Shown here: positions 48,530-60,389 of the stretch, piece after piece
How positions within the stretch are numbered: the first letter of the stretch is position 1
Layout: each line of letters starts with the position of its first letter
DNA from: Spongilla lacustris
Taxonomy: Eukaryota > Porifera > Demospongiae > Spongillida > Spongillidae
Assembly: GCA_949361645.1 (NCBI GenBank)
Contig: OX442417.1
Location: forward strand, 10,832,309 to 10,896,308
Length of the DNA: 64,000 nucleotides
Direction: 5' to 3'
Program-made: the position numbers and the translations under genes
The notes under the pieces: generated by a model
What the model was told of the DNA's origin: nothing
Seen by the model: the letters and a program-made list of their open reading frames with translations, nothing else
Database searches by the model: none

Positions 48530-51468
48530 ATGGAAGAAACGAACAAGCGATATGATGCTGGAAGTGTCAACAATACTTGTCCCGTTCTGTGTATTATCGG
48601 CATTTACGAACAAACGGATGTTCATCTTGGCGTATCCCGAAGAAAAAAACCAAACCAGAAATCGAGAGTGATACTGTACTTGTGTCACAAAGTCAGAAGC
48701 AAAGCAGTGACATCAGGGCTTCGGTTGATATGGAAGAATGCATCGATATCGAGAAAATGAATTGCAGTAGTGAGTTTTGTAACGATGAGCCATCTACCGA
48801 CTCCCTTCTCGATAGCGGAAACGTTACTAGTACTGTCGTTGATCATGAAAACGAAAGCGATGCTCAGGAAACAGAAGTGGTTCTTGATTCGGATCAGGAA
48901 ACTGAAGTTTCAGATCACGAGCATAGCAATACCTTCTTATTTGATTCTTTAGACTCTAGCAGTCCTGAAGGTGTTGAGTCAAATGGTTGGTATGTTCCTG
49001 TTAATGCCATATGTCTGTTTCTTAATTACTATCAGCTTAAGTTTCATGTACCAGACAGAGGAATGCAGCTACTTCTTTCTTTCTTAAAAGTCATTATTGC
49101 TGTAATCTCATTCATGCTTCCATCCAACATAGAAATCAAGCAGTTAATGGATAGTTTTCCTACATCACTGAATGCAATGAGAACAAGATTGAATATTAAA
49201 GAACAACAGCTAGTGCAGTACGTTATGTGCCCCAAGTGCGATCATTTGTGTGGTGATGCAAAGGCCTTGATACTTTGTAATCAGGAAAAGTGTACTCATA
49301 TACCATTTCCTAATCATCCTCATCAGAGCCGTAGAGCTTCTTGTAACTCATTTATATTCAAAACTCTCAAGTTTTCTAAACGATCTAAGACCTTGCCACA
49401 AAAAGCATACATCTATAATAGCATACTAAAAACACTTACAGATTTAATGCAGAGAAAGAACGTTTTTTCTAAATTAGATGGGTGGAGGTCTAGAAACTGC
49501 ACTGAAAAGTATGTTGATGTATATGATGGTGCTATATGGAAAGAGTTTATCATTGTTAATGGAAGACCTTTATTGGATGTACCGTACAATTCAGGGTTTA
49601 TTCTTAATGTTGATTGGTTTAGACCATATGAACACACACAGTATAGCATAGGTGTTATATACCTTGTCATTCTAAATTTACCTAGAGCAGAGCGTTATAA
49701 ATTATAGAAAATGTTATAATTGTTGGGTGCATTCCTGGTCCAAAAGAGCCTGTAAATATGAATTCTTATTTAGAACCCCTTGTGGATGACCTCCTAGTCC
49801 TTTGGGAAGGAATATCAATAGCTCCTACCTCATGTGCCTTCCCTATAGTTGTTCGTGGAGCTTTGCTTGCAGTATCTTGTGATGTACCTGCAACTAGGAA
49901 AGTGTGTGGATTTTGTGGACATTCCGCTACTTTAGGATGTTCAAAATGCTTAAAAAGATTTCCCTGTCTTTCATTTGGTGAAAAACTGGACTTTTCCGGA
50001 TATGATAGGGAAGTTTGGGCTCCACGAACAATGGAACAACATATGCATGCAGTAAAGGGCATTCTAAATGCAAAGACTCCCACCCAATTAGAGCAAATCA
50101 CAAAAGCCAACGGAGTGAGGTACAGTGAGCTCTTGCGTCTTCCATACTTTAACATCATAAGACAGCATGTAATTGATGCCATGCATAACATGAACTTAGG
50201 AACTTCAAAACATGTTGCAATGGTATGGAAGGATTTAGGGATTCTAGGAAGTTCTGAGTTTGAAATTATACAAACCAAGATTGATAACATGCTAGTTCCA
50301 ATGGGAATTGGAAGAATCCCATACAAGATATCTTCAAAATTTAGTGAACTCACAGCAGACCAGTGGGGTAATTGGACTAATATATACTCGTTGTACGCAC
50401 TTAAAGGAATTGTGCCTGAAAGAGATTACAAATGTTGGGCAATTTTTGTTGAGGCATCAATAATTTTGTCTCAGTCCTCTCTGTCATATGATGATCTTTT
50501 GTTAGCAGATACGAAACTTATTGATTTTTGCAAAATGTTTGAAGTTTTGTATGGAAAGACAGCATGTACACCAAATATGCATCTCCATGCACATCTCATG
50601 GAATGCATACTAGACTATGGGCCAATTTCTTCTTTTTGGGTGTTTCCATTTGAGCGATACAATGGAGTGATGGGATCCTTTGTTAACAATTGGATGAGGA
50701 AGTTTATATCATACCAGAATATACTTTCGTTAGCAAATACCTCACCACTTAATTGTCCCTTTCATGATTTTGTTCAATCATGCATGACTTCAGAATGCCA
50801 TGTTGGATCCCTGCAATCAACAATGGGAGATGTTTACCTGCAACAAATGTATGCTAAAAATATTCAAGGTAAATTAACTCTGAGTTTTCACCCAATGTTC
50901 ATACCATTCGTTCTAAGTGTTATGAAATGGCACGGAACTTACTGCTTTGTCTTGTGTGTATCACATTCTGTATCCCAACATGAATCGATCAGAGTCAGTT
51001 TCTCGCAGGCATTTGGTTTTCAGTGATATTGATGTAAATGGAGAACACTTTTTGTCAGCAAAATCAAAGTCTCAATGTTCTGCAGTTGTTTATGTTGTTA
51101 TGGCATCCTGGTATGATTCAAATGGACAAGTTAGCATTCAAAGTGGCACATCAAATAGATTTGGAATAGTACAGTATTTCATGAAACATACACATCGCAT
51201 TGATGTTGAGGATGAACTCAACACATTTACTATAACTGATCATTTGTTTGCTAAAGTTGCCTGGTATGGAAAGCATCCTAGAGAAGATCATTTTCCTCAT
51301 CCTGTTAAAGTTGTGACAACTTTGTTTGAAACAGAGGGTCCAGCATCATTTCTACCTGTAAGTCGAATGGCAAGTAGATGTGCTATTTCAAACAAGCAGC
51401 TCATTCAGTTTGATTATGGAGAAGATTGTGTTTGTGTTGTGTGCCCATTAATAAAGTATACTGTTTAG
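48530..51468 (+). pseudogene. CACTA-2 transposase (tnp2 / Transposase_21 type) with two frameshifts
   Basis: An intron-poor coding region in three pieces. Part 1 (open from 48577; true start uncertain, possibly ATG 48530 with a further shift) has an acidic N-terminus, FLNYYQLKFHVPDRGM, a zinc-ribbon-like MCPKCDHLC...C..EKC and WRSRNC...VDVYDGAIWKEF. It breaks at 49703-49708 (ERYKL|TAG). There, removal of a duplicated TA would restore continuity with ENVIIVGCIPGPKEP. Part 2 (to about 50925) has YLEPLVDDLLVLW, CGFCG..A.LGCSKC, IRQHVIDAMHNMNLGTSKHV and the DUF4218-like MHLHAHLMECILDYG...FPFERYNGVMGS. Part 3 resumes in the frame of part 1 (GTELTALSCVYHILYPN ... FLPVSRMASRCAIS) to the stop at 51468. 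Together about 960 codons, a normal length for the family. Confidence 0.85.
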
Positions 51469-52167
51469 AAACTGAGTTGAGGATCATGCACTAAATTAAA
51501 TTAATAAATTGATATGATTTGTTTTTTAAAATGATATAACACTGATACATAATTGTATATATAGGTTGAGGTTGCAATTGAATGCATGCAGAAATGTGTC
51601 ATGCATGATATGAACAGGCAATGAGATTCTACTTTTAATAAAGTAAAGGGTTATTCTATATATACATTTCATGGCCAGCAATTGAGGACATGAATAATAA
51701 GTTACTATAGGATGATGATATTAAAATTCTGACTTCACCAATATATTTTTCTGATTTTTCTATGATTTATCATACTTTCAAAATGGCTAATTATTAATTA
51801 AAATTAATTAACTTTATTTACAACAACACATTATTTTATGAACGCCGCATAGTAGGTAGCTTATAAAAAGACTAGTCCTGTATTTTTGGGTGCTAAAACT
51901 CTCGTTTTGTAGCTCAAAAACCTAAATACAACATACGCATGCGCAAAATTAATTGACTGCGTTACTCGTTCCCAGACTCTTATAGCTCACGCGACGCAGG
52001 TTCAAAATTATGATCCCTCCCTCGAGCTAGATCGCTACTAAACATTTAGAACCTTCCGTAAGTTGTGAAGTGAATGTGTGTTGCTTGGCTTGCAAGGATG
52101 CAATTTGTCGTGTTGGTGTGGCTTACATTGTGCAATAGCGGAGTATAAAAATGGTCTTGTAGGTGTT
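51469..52167. other. no gene seen
   Basis: AT-rich 3' flank of the CACTA-2 transposase. Poly-A signals are plausible (AATAAA at 51501 in a TTAATAAATTG context is imperfect), but none can be fixed. Confidence 0.35.
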
Positions 52168-52258
52168 CTAGTTAGGCATAGCCCGACCTTCGCGTTTAGC
52201 GGAAACGTTCCAGGTACCACGTTCCGCCAAAATGCGAAGGTCGCGCAAGCCCAACTAG
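52168..52258. repeat. 91-bp palindrome centred on GGTACC
   Basis: Arms of about 43 bp: CTAGTT.GGC.T..GCGACCTTCGC... mirrored around GGTACC. It is imperfect but clearly a hairpin. It lies immediately before the satellite block. Confidence 0.88.
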
Positions 52259-52263
52259 CTTTT

Positions 52264-54911
52264 GCAAGAAGGTTTTAAGCAACTTAACCATAAAAAGGGC
52301 CCTGTGCGTGTGTGCTCTTTGTATTAAGAGTGTGAAGGGTTAATATATCAACGTAACGGCAAAAATAGCCCTGTGGGTGTGGTCTTTGTAAGAGTTCGAA
52401 GGGTTAATCAACCTAGCGGCAAAGAGTCCTGTGGGTGTGGTCTTTGTAAGAGTGTCAGGGGTTAAGGCACATAGTCGAAAGAAGCAGCCTTGTGGGTGTG
52501 TTAAGAGTGTCAGGGGTTAAAGTACATAGCCGAGAGAAGCAGCCCAGTGGTTGTGTTAAGAGTGTCAGGGGTTAAATGACATAGCCGAGAGAAACAGCCT
52601 GTGTGTGTGTTAATAGTGTCGGGGGTTAAACGACATAGCCGAGAGAAACAGCCCAGTGAGTGTGTTAAGAGTGTCAAGGGTTAAAGTACATAGCCTCCTT
52701 CCCTCTTTCCCTCCCCCTCCTTCCCTCCTACCTCTCTCCCTCCCTCCTACCTCCCTCCCCCTCCTTTTCTCCTCCCTCTCTCCCTCCCTCCCTCCCCCTC
52801 CTTCCCTCCTCCTTCTCTCCCTCCCCCTCCCTCACACTCCATCTGTGTGTGTGTGTGTGCTCTTTGTATTAAGAGTGTGAAGGGTTAATCAACTTAACGG
52901 CAAAAATAGCCCTGTGGGTGTGGTCTTTGTAAGAGTTCGAAGGGTTAATCAACCTAGCGGCAAAAAGAGTCCTGTGGGTGTGGTCTTTGTAAGAGTGTCA
53001 GGGGTTAAGGCACATAGTCGAAAGAAGCAGCCTTGTGGGTGTGTTAAGAGTGTCAGGGGTTAAAGTACATAGCCGAGAGAAGCAGCCCAGTGGTTGTGTT
53101 AAGAGTGTCAGGGGTTAAATGACATAGCCGAGAGAAACAGCCTGTGTGTGTGTTAATAGTGTCGGGGGTTAAACGACATAGCCGAGAGAAACAGCCCAGT
53201 GAGTGTGTTAAGAGTGTCAAGGGTTAAAGTACATAGCCTCCTTCCCTCTTTCCCTCCCCCTCCTTCCCTCCTACCTCTCTCCCTCCCTCCTACCTCCCTC
53301 CCCCTCCTTTCCTCCTCCCTTTCTCCCTCCCTCCCTCCCCCTCCTTCCCTCCTCCTTCTCTCCCTCCCCCTCCCTCACACTCCATCTGTGTGTGTGTGTG
53401 TGCTCTTTGTATTAAGAGTGTGAAGGGTTAATCAACTTAACGGCAAAAATAGCCCTGTGGGTGTGGTCTTTGTAAGAGTTCGAAGGGTTAATCAACCTAG
53501 CGGCAAAAAGAGTCCTGTGGGTGTGGTCTTTGTAAGAGTGTCAGGGGTTAAGGCACATAGTCGAAAGAAGCAGCCTTGTGGGTGTGTTAAGAGTGTCAGG
53601 GGTTAAAGTACATAGCCGAGAGAAGCAGCCCAGTGGTTGTGTTAAGAGTGTCAGGGGTTAAATGACATAGCCGAGAGAAACAGCCTGTGTGTGTGTTAAT
53701 AGTAAACGACATAGCCGAGAGAAACAGCCCAGTGAGTGTGTTAAGAGTGTCAAGGGTTAAAGTACATAGCCTCCTTCCCTCTTTCCCTCCCCCTCCTTCC
53801 CTCCTACCTCTCTCCCTCCCTCCTACCTCCCTCCCCCTCCTTTTCTCCTCCCTCTCTCCCTCCCTCCCTCCCCCTCCTTCCCTCCTCCTTCTCTCCCTCC
53901 CCCTCCCTCACACTCCATCTGTGTGTGTGTGTGTGCTCTTTGTATTAAGAGTGTGAAGGGTTAATCAACTTAACGGCAAAAATAGCCCTGTGGGTGTGGT
54001 CTTTGTAAGAGTTCGAAGGGTTAATCAACCTAGCGGCAAAAAGAGTCCTGTGGGTGTGGTCTTTGTAAGAGTGTCAGGGGTTAAGGCACATAGCCGAAAG
54101 AAACAGCCTTGTGGGTGTGTTAAGAGTGTCAGGGGTTAAAGTACATAGCCGAGAGAAGCAGCCCAGTGGTTGTGTTAAGAGTGTCAGGGGTTAAATGACA
54201 TAGCCGAGAGAAACAGCCTGTGTGTGGGTTAATAGTGTCGGGGGTTAAACGACATAGCCGAGAGAAACAGCCTGTGTGTGTGTTAATAGTGTCGGGGGTT
54301 AAACGACATAGCCGAGAGAAACAGCCCAGTGAGTGTGTTAAGAGTGTCAAGGGTTAAAGTACATAGCCTCCTCCCTCTCTCCCTCCCTCATCCCGCTCTC
54401 CCTCCCCCTCCTTCCCTCATCCCTCCCCCTCCTTCCCTCCCCCTCCCCCTCCTTCCCTCCCCCTCCCCCTCCTTCCCTCCCCCTCCTTCCCTCTTTCCCT
54501 CCCCCTCCTTCCCTCCCCCTCCCCCTCCTTCCCTCCCCCTCCTTCCCTCTTTCCCTCCCCCTCCTTCCCTCCTTCCCTCCCCCTCCTTCCCTCCCCCTCC
54601 TTCCCTCCCCCTCCCTACCCCTCCTTCCCTCCTACCTCTCTCCCTCCTTCCCTCCTCCCTCTCTCCCTCCCTCCCTCCCTCCCACCCTCCCCCTCCTTTC
54701 CTCCTCCCTCCCTCCCTCCCTCCTCCCTCCTCCTTCTCTTCCTCCCTCTCCCTCACACTCCATCTGTGTGTGTGTGTGTGCTCTTTGTATTAAGAGTGTG
54801 AAGGGTTAATCAACTTAACGGCAAAAATAGCCCTGTGGGTGTGGTCTTTGTAAGAGTTCGAAGGGTTAATCAACCTAGCGGCAAAAAGAGTCCTGTGGGT
54901 GTGGTCTTTGT
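52264..54911. repeat. higher-order tandem repeat, unit about 540-600 bp
   Basis: Four to five head-to-tail units; the anchor TAGCCTCCTTCCCTC recurs at 52691, 53234 and about 53767 (spacing 543 and about 533), with a longer fourth unit. Each unit contains five to seven ~50-bp sub-repeats (GTGTTAAGAGTGTCAGGGGTTAA...CATAGCCGAGAGAA.CAGCC), then a CCTCCTT polypyrimidine tract, then (GT)n and TATTAAGAGTGTGAAGGG. ORFs inside are artefacts. Confidence 0.95.
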
Positions 54912-55240
54912 AACTAAACATTTCTATCATCTAACTCAAACAATAGACAGTGAAGTGTTTCCCCTACTCTGGGACATGATTGGGACAGTATGTAATGTTT
55001 AGGTAGCATAGCAGTACATATGTTTGGGGGAGGGGGGGGGGGGGGGTTAGTGACTTTTGAGTAACAAAAAATGTCTATCACCTGACTCAAACAATAGACT
55101 CTGGGACATGATTGGGACAGTATGTAATGTTTAGGTAGCATAGCAGTATGCATGGGTCATATGTTTGGGGAGGGGGGGGGGGGTAAGTGACTTTTGTAAA
55201 TTGGGTGCCTGAAACGTTACAGTTAATATGGGACTAAATA
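54912..55240. repeat. two displaced copies of the 59-60 kb tandem unit
   Basis: Contains TCTGGGACATGATTGGGACA and a 'TATGTTTGGGGGAGGGGG' tail twice, as in 59220-60345. Copies are therefore interleaved with the higher-order array. Confidence 0.9.
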
Positions 55241-55294
55241 TAAACGTTCAGTTGTTTTGCTATACAAAATAATCTCTATAGTGGTATCATATAT

Positions 55295-56530
55295 ATCCCT
55301 CCCCCTCCTTCCCTCCCCCTCTTCCCTCCCCCTCCTTCCCTCCCCCTCCTTCCCTCCCCCTCCTTCCCTCTTTCCCTCCCCCTCCTTCCCTCTCCCTCCT
55401 TCCCTCCCCCTCCTTCCCTCCCCCTCCTTCCCTCCCCCTCCTTCCCTCTTTCCCTCCCCCTCCTTCCCTCCCCCTCCCTACCCCTCCTTCCCTCCTACCT
55501 CTCTCCCTCCTTCCCTCCTACCTCTCTCCCTCCTCCCTCCCTCTCCCTCCTTCCCTCATCCCTCTTTCCCTCCCCCTCCTTCCCTCCTCCTCCCCTCCCT
55601 CCTCCCTCTCTCCCTCCCTCCCTCCTACCTCCCCCTCCTTCCCTCCTCCCTCCCTCTCCCTCACACTCCATCTGTGTGTGTGTGTATGTTTGTGATGCTA
55701 CCATTAAATATACATATTGTGGATATGCTTAGATATGTGTTAATATTGTTTGGATCTTCCTTCACCCCCCCTCTCTCCCTCCCTCCTCCCTCCGTCCCCC
55801 TCCTTCCCTCCTCCCTCTCTCCCTCCCTCCTCCCTCCCTCCCCCTCCTTCCCTCATCCCTCTTTCCCTCCCCCTCCTTCCCTCCCCCTCCTTCCCTCCCT
55901 CATCCCTCTTTCCCTCCCCCTCCTTCCCTCCCCCTCCTTCCCTCCCCCTCCTTCCCTCATCCCTCTTTCCCTCCCCCTCCTTCCCTCCCCCTCCTTCCCT
56001 CCCCCTCCTTCCCTCCCCCTCCTTCCCTCCCCCTTTCTCCCTCCCTCCTCCCTCTCTCCCTCCCTCCCTCCTACCTCCCTCCCCCTCCTTCCCTCCTCCC
56101 TCTCTCCCTTCCTCCCTCCTCCCTCCCCCTCTTTCCCTCCTCCCTCTCTCCCTCACACTCCATCTGTCTGTGTGTGTGTGTGTTTGTGATGCTACCATAA
56201 ATATACATATTGTGGATATGCTTAGATGTGTGTTAATATTGTTTGGATCTTCCTTCACCCCCCCTCTCTCCCTCCCTCTCCTTCCCTCATCCCTCCTTCC
56301 CTCCCCCTCTCTCCCTCCCTCCTCCCTCTCTCCCTCCCTCCCTCCCTCCCTCCTTCCCTCATCCCTCCTTCCCTCCCCCTCTCTCCTTCCCTCCCCCTCT
56401 CTCCTTCCCTCCCCCTCTCTCCTTCCCTCCCCCTCTCTCCTTCCCTCCCCCTCTCTCCCTCCCTCCTCCCTCTCTCTTTCCCTTCCCCTCCTTCCCTCCC
56501 CCTCTCTCCCTCCCTCCCTCCTACCTGGAG
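55295..56530. repeat. long polypyrimidine (CCTCCTTCC)n tracts
   Basis: Three almost pure C/T blocks (about 55295-55670, 55766-56160, 56255-56527) separated by a repeated spacer with (GT)n and TATACATATTGTGGATATGC. Long Pro/Ser/Leu frames on plus and Glu/Gly/Arg frames on minus come only from composition. Confidence 0.97.
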
Positions 56531-58560
56531 GAGAGCAGGTTAAGAGTGTCAGGGGTTAAGAAAGGAACAGCCTGTGTGTGTATTAAAAGTGTCAGGGGTT
56601 AAAGTACATAGCCGAGAGAAACAGCCCAGTGGGTGTGTTAAGGGTGAGTGTCAGGGGTTAATAACAGTGGCTTTATACCATATATGGCAGTGAACATGTC
56701 AGGTCAACATCTAAAGAAGCCTTACAAATTATCTCCCCATAACCCAACACAGGTGTTAGGGACTAGGTCATGTGTGGTGTTATGTGATGCATCCTGCCTA
56801 TTCATTCACATGCACTTTACAGGGTTAACTGACCTTATGGTATAGTGTTATCATGAACTGCAATGTGGTGCATGGTCAGTGAATGTTTCGGTTTGAATTT
56901 ACTCCATGTGTGTGGTTGTACGTTGGGAGTGTTCAGGGTTAATGAAAATAATGTTCTTAGGACTTCGACAGCTTTTAACTTGATAGCTACATGTACTTGT
57001 GTGGCCCCCTTTAATCCATCAGTCCACACACACACTTGTCAACATGCACATGCACTCACACACACACTTATGCACACACATTGAGCTTGTATCTTAACAC
57101 TTGGCACACTAACTGTTATTTCACACATTGTTAACTGACCTTACAGCTATAATGTAGCCTGGGATTTGTGGCCAATGACTTAGAGAGATTAACTTACTGT
57201 AACCAGGACATATAGCAAGTGAGGGAATGGGAATTGAGTGATGGACCTGTTAATATCATATTCATATTGTGCACCTACATGTATGTACTTATGTTTTACA
57301 GCTGCTACATTGCTTTTATCTGATTCAGGATGCATGTATGGTTCTTCTCCCTGCCACCCCTCCTGCACACACTGTCTCCCTTTCACACACACACACCACC
57401 CTTCTTCCCTACACACCAACTTCCTTTCCTTCCCCTCCTTCCCCCCACACTTGAGGGAAGGGATTTCCTTTTTTTCACTAGCTTATGTACACATGTGGTT
57501 GTGTACATGTACATGTATGTGTGTTGCAGCTGTAGCTTTATCTGATACAAGGAACTATTTTGCTACATATAGCATAAGCCTGCTGTAATGGCCTGCTTGA
57601 GCTACATGTAACCATGTCAGCAGATAGGGTACCATGCCAATACATGTGTGTCCTCCATAATAACGAACTCCTTCCATGGTCATACTGAACGGTCTATGAG
57701 AATGGCCTTAAATTGAGAATGTAAAATAATGTTCTAAGGTACCCTTGTACATTTAGTTACATGTAGGTCTTCCACTGAGACAGCATGTATGGTTTAACGT
57801 TACAGCTACATGTAGTTGTGGGGTCTGTACCGTCAGTTAACCCCATTTATGGACCATCCGTCCACACACGCTTGCACACACACTTATGCACATGCACACA
57901 CGTACACTTATGCACATGCACACACGTACACTTATGCACATGCACACACATTGAGCTGGTACATATATCTTAACACTTGGCACACTAACTATTATTTCCC
58001 ACATTGTTAACTGACCTTACAGCTACATGTATAATGTAGCCTGGGATTTTGGTCAAAAATTAACTGACTGTACATGTAGCTAGGATGGACCTGGTGTTAT
58101 GTTAATATCATATTCATATTGTGTACCTACGTATACATGTGGTTATTTATTAGATTTACAGCTGCCCTTGCGTGTACTATGTACATTGCTTTTATCTGAT
58201 TCAAAATATGGTTCTTCTCCCTGCCACCCCTCCTGCACACACTGTCTCCCTTCCACACACACCACCCTTCTTCCCTCCACACACCAACCTTCCTTTCCTC
58301 CCCCCCCCCCCCCCCCCCAAATGTGAGGAAGGGCTTTCCTATTGTTTACTTATGTATTCATATGGTTGTGTATGTGTGTTGCAGCTGTACCTTATCTGAT
58401 GTAAGATGCAGAGTTCTTATTTGGCTACATATATATGAAGAGAAGCTTGCTGTAATGGCCTGCTTGAGCTACCTATGCCAGCAGATAGAGTACCATGCCG
58501 ATACATGTGTGTCCTCCATATTACTCATCGTTAATGTGGTCATACAGAACCTTGATGGTC
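56531..58560. repeat. tandem duplication, unit about 0.85 kb
   Basis: Bases 56990-57600 and 57840-58530 are diverged direct copies, with shared CTTGGCACACTAACT, GTTAATATCATATTCATATT and CTTCTCCCTGCCACCCCTCC. Bases 56531-56660 are last copies of the GTGTCAGGGGTTAA sub-repeat. No gene. Confidence 0.85.
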
Positions 58561-59189
58561 CCTGACTACCTTCATACCTTTTCATCATCTGCACATTATG
58601 CTATGCCTGCAAAGCTGCAAAATGTGGTGGAGGCAGGGACAATAGAGAGGTACATGTACATATGCCACTGAGAACCAATCCATTGACAATGTTCGTGTTG
58701 TATTATCCTCTCTCTCTCCTCCCATTCAACAGATCATCCTCCATCCAATATGCCAACATTTTCCTATGCTGCTGTCATTAGAAGCTATATTCATGAGTGT
58801 GTGCATTGTGAAACTCAGTATCCTGATTCATGTAGTTGGATTCTTATGCCTTCTTGTGATTTACATACTGATTTTATTTGACATGGTTATATTATTCAAT
58901 ATGAAAACTTTTTAAAAGCACCCTAACAAGTGTGCAATACTTGGCACATCTTTAGCTGGGGACATACAACAACTCTTAAATTCATCTGGGGAATGTTAAC
59001 TTCAAGGGGAGGGTATATCCAAAAAATCTTTTACCATGCAGTGAATGTCACAATCTGGGACAGTATCTGGTGTTTGAGCACACACCCAACTTACTCACCC
59101 CATGCCATTGTAGGTTAGGGGGGAGTAGTGTGATGGTAGTATATATAAATATAGTATAGTAGGTGTGTGTGTGTGTGTGTGTTTGGGGG

Positions 59190-60311
59190 AGGGGAGGGGA
59201 ATGCCAAATAACTTTTGTGTAACTTAACATTTCTATCACCTGACTCAAACAGTGGACAGTGAAGTGTTTCCTCTACTCTGGGACATGATTGGGACAGTAT
59301 GTAATGTTTAGGTAGCATAGCAGTATGCATGGGTCATATGTTTGGGGGAGGGGGGGGGGGGGGGGTAAGTGACTTTTGTGTAGCTAAAAATGTCTATCAC
59401 CTAACTCAAACAATAGACAGTGAAGTGTTTCACCTACTCTGGGACATGATTGGGACAGTATGTAATGTTTAGGTAGCATAGCAGTATGCATGGGTCATAT
59501 GTTTGGGGGAGGGGGGGGGGGGGGGGGGTAGTGACTTTTGAGTAACTAAACATTTCTATCACCTAACTCAAACAATAGACAGTGAAGTGTTTCCCCTACT
59601 CTGGGCCTTTATTGGGACAGTATGTAATGTTTAGGTAGCATAGCAGTATGCATGGGTCATATGTTTGGGGGAGGGGGGGGGGGGGGGGTAAGTGACTTTT
59701 GAGTAACTAAACATTTCTATCATCTAACTCAAACAATAGACAGTGAAGTGTTTCCCCTACTCTGGGACATGATTGGGACAGTATGTAATGTTTAGGTAGC
59801 ATAGCAGTACATATGTTTGGGGGAGGGGGGGGGGGGGGGGGTTAGTGACTTTTGAGTAACTAAAAATGTCTATCACCTGACTCAAACAATAGACTCTGGG
59901 ACATGATTGGGACAGTATGTAATGTTTAGGTAGCATAGCAGTATGCATGGGTCATATGTTTGGGGGGGGGGGGAGGGGGGGGGGGGGGGGGGGAGGGGGG
60001 GGGGGGGGGAGGGGGGGGGGGGGGGAGGGGGGGGGGGGGGGGAGGGGGTAAGTGACTTTTGAGTAACTAAAATTTTCTATCACCTGACTCAAATAATAGA
60101 CAGTGAAGTGTTTCCACCTACTCTGGGACATGATTAGGACAGTATGTAGCATACATGGGTCATATGTTTGGGGGAGGGGGGGGGGGGGGGGGGGGGGGGT
60201 CAATGCCAAATGACTTCTGTGTAAATATCACCAGACTCCAGTGAAGTTTACCCCCTAAGTTTACTCTGGGACAGGGTTAGAATAGTATATGCATGGGTGA
60301 TATGTTGGGGA

Positions 60312-60342
<31 letters not shown>

Positions 60343-60345
60343 TAA
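59190..60345. repeat. tandem array, unit about 150-200 bp, each with a poly-G tract
   Basis: About seven units with TCACCTGACTCAAACAATAG, TCTGGGACATGATTGGGACA and TATGTTTGGGGGAGGGGGG. The G tract differs in length from unit to unit (up to about 90 bp of G with single A interruptions at 59961-60045). Confidence 0.97.
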
Positions 60346-60389
60346 TGACTTAAGCGTGTTATCATGTAACTTATTGGTTAACACATTAA

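Noticed and set aside
52264..54911. GGGGTTAA words that recall telomere repeats
   Set aside because: They occur once per ~50-bp sub-repeat, not in direct tandem, so they are not telomeric.
55257..56559. 310- and 269-codon open frames rich in Pro, Ser and Leu
   Set aside because: They lie entirely in CCTCCTT tracts. All frames on both strands are open, and there is no splice or start context.
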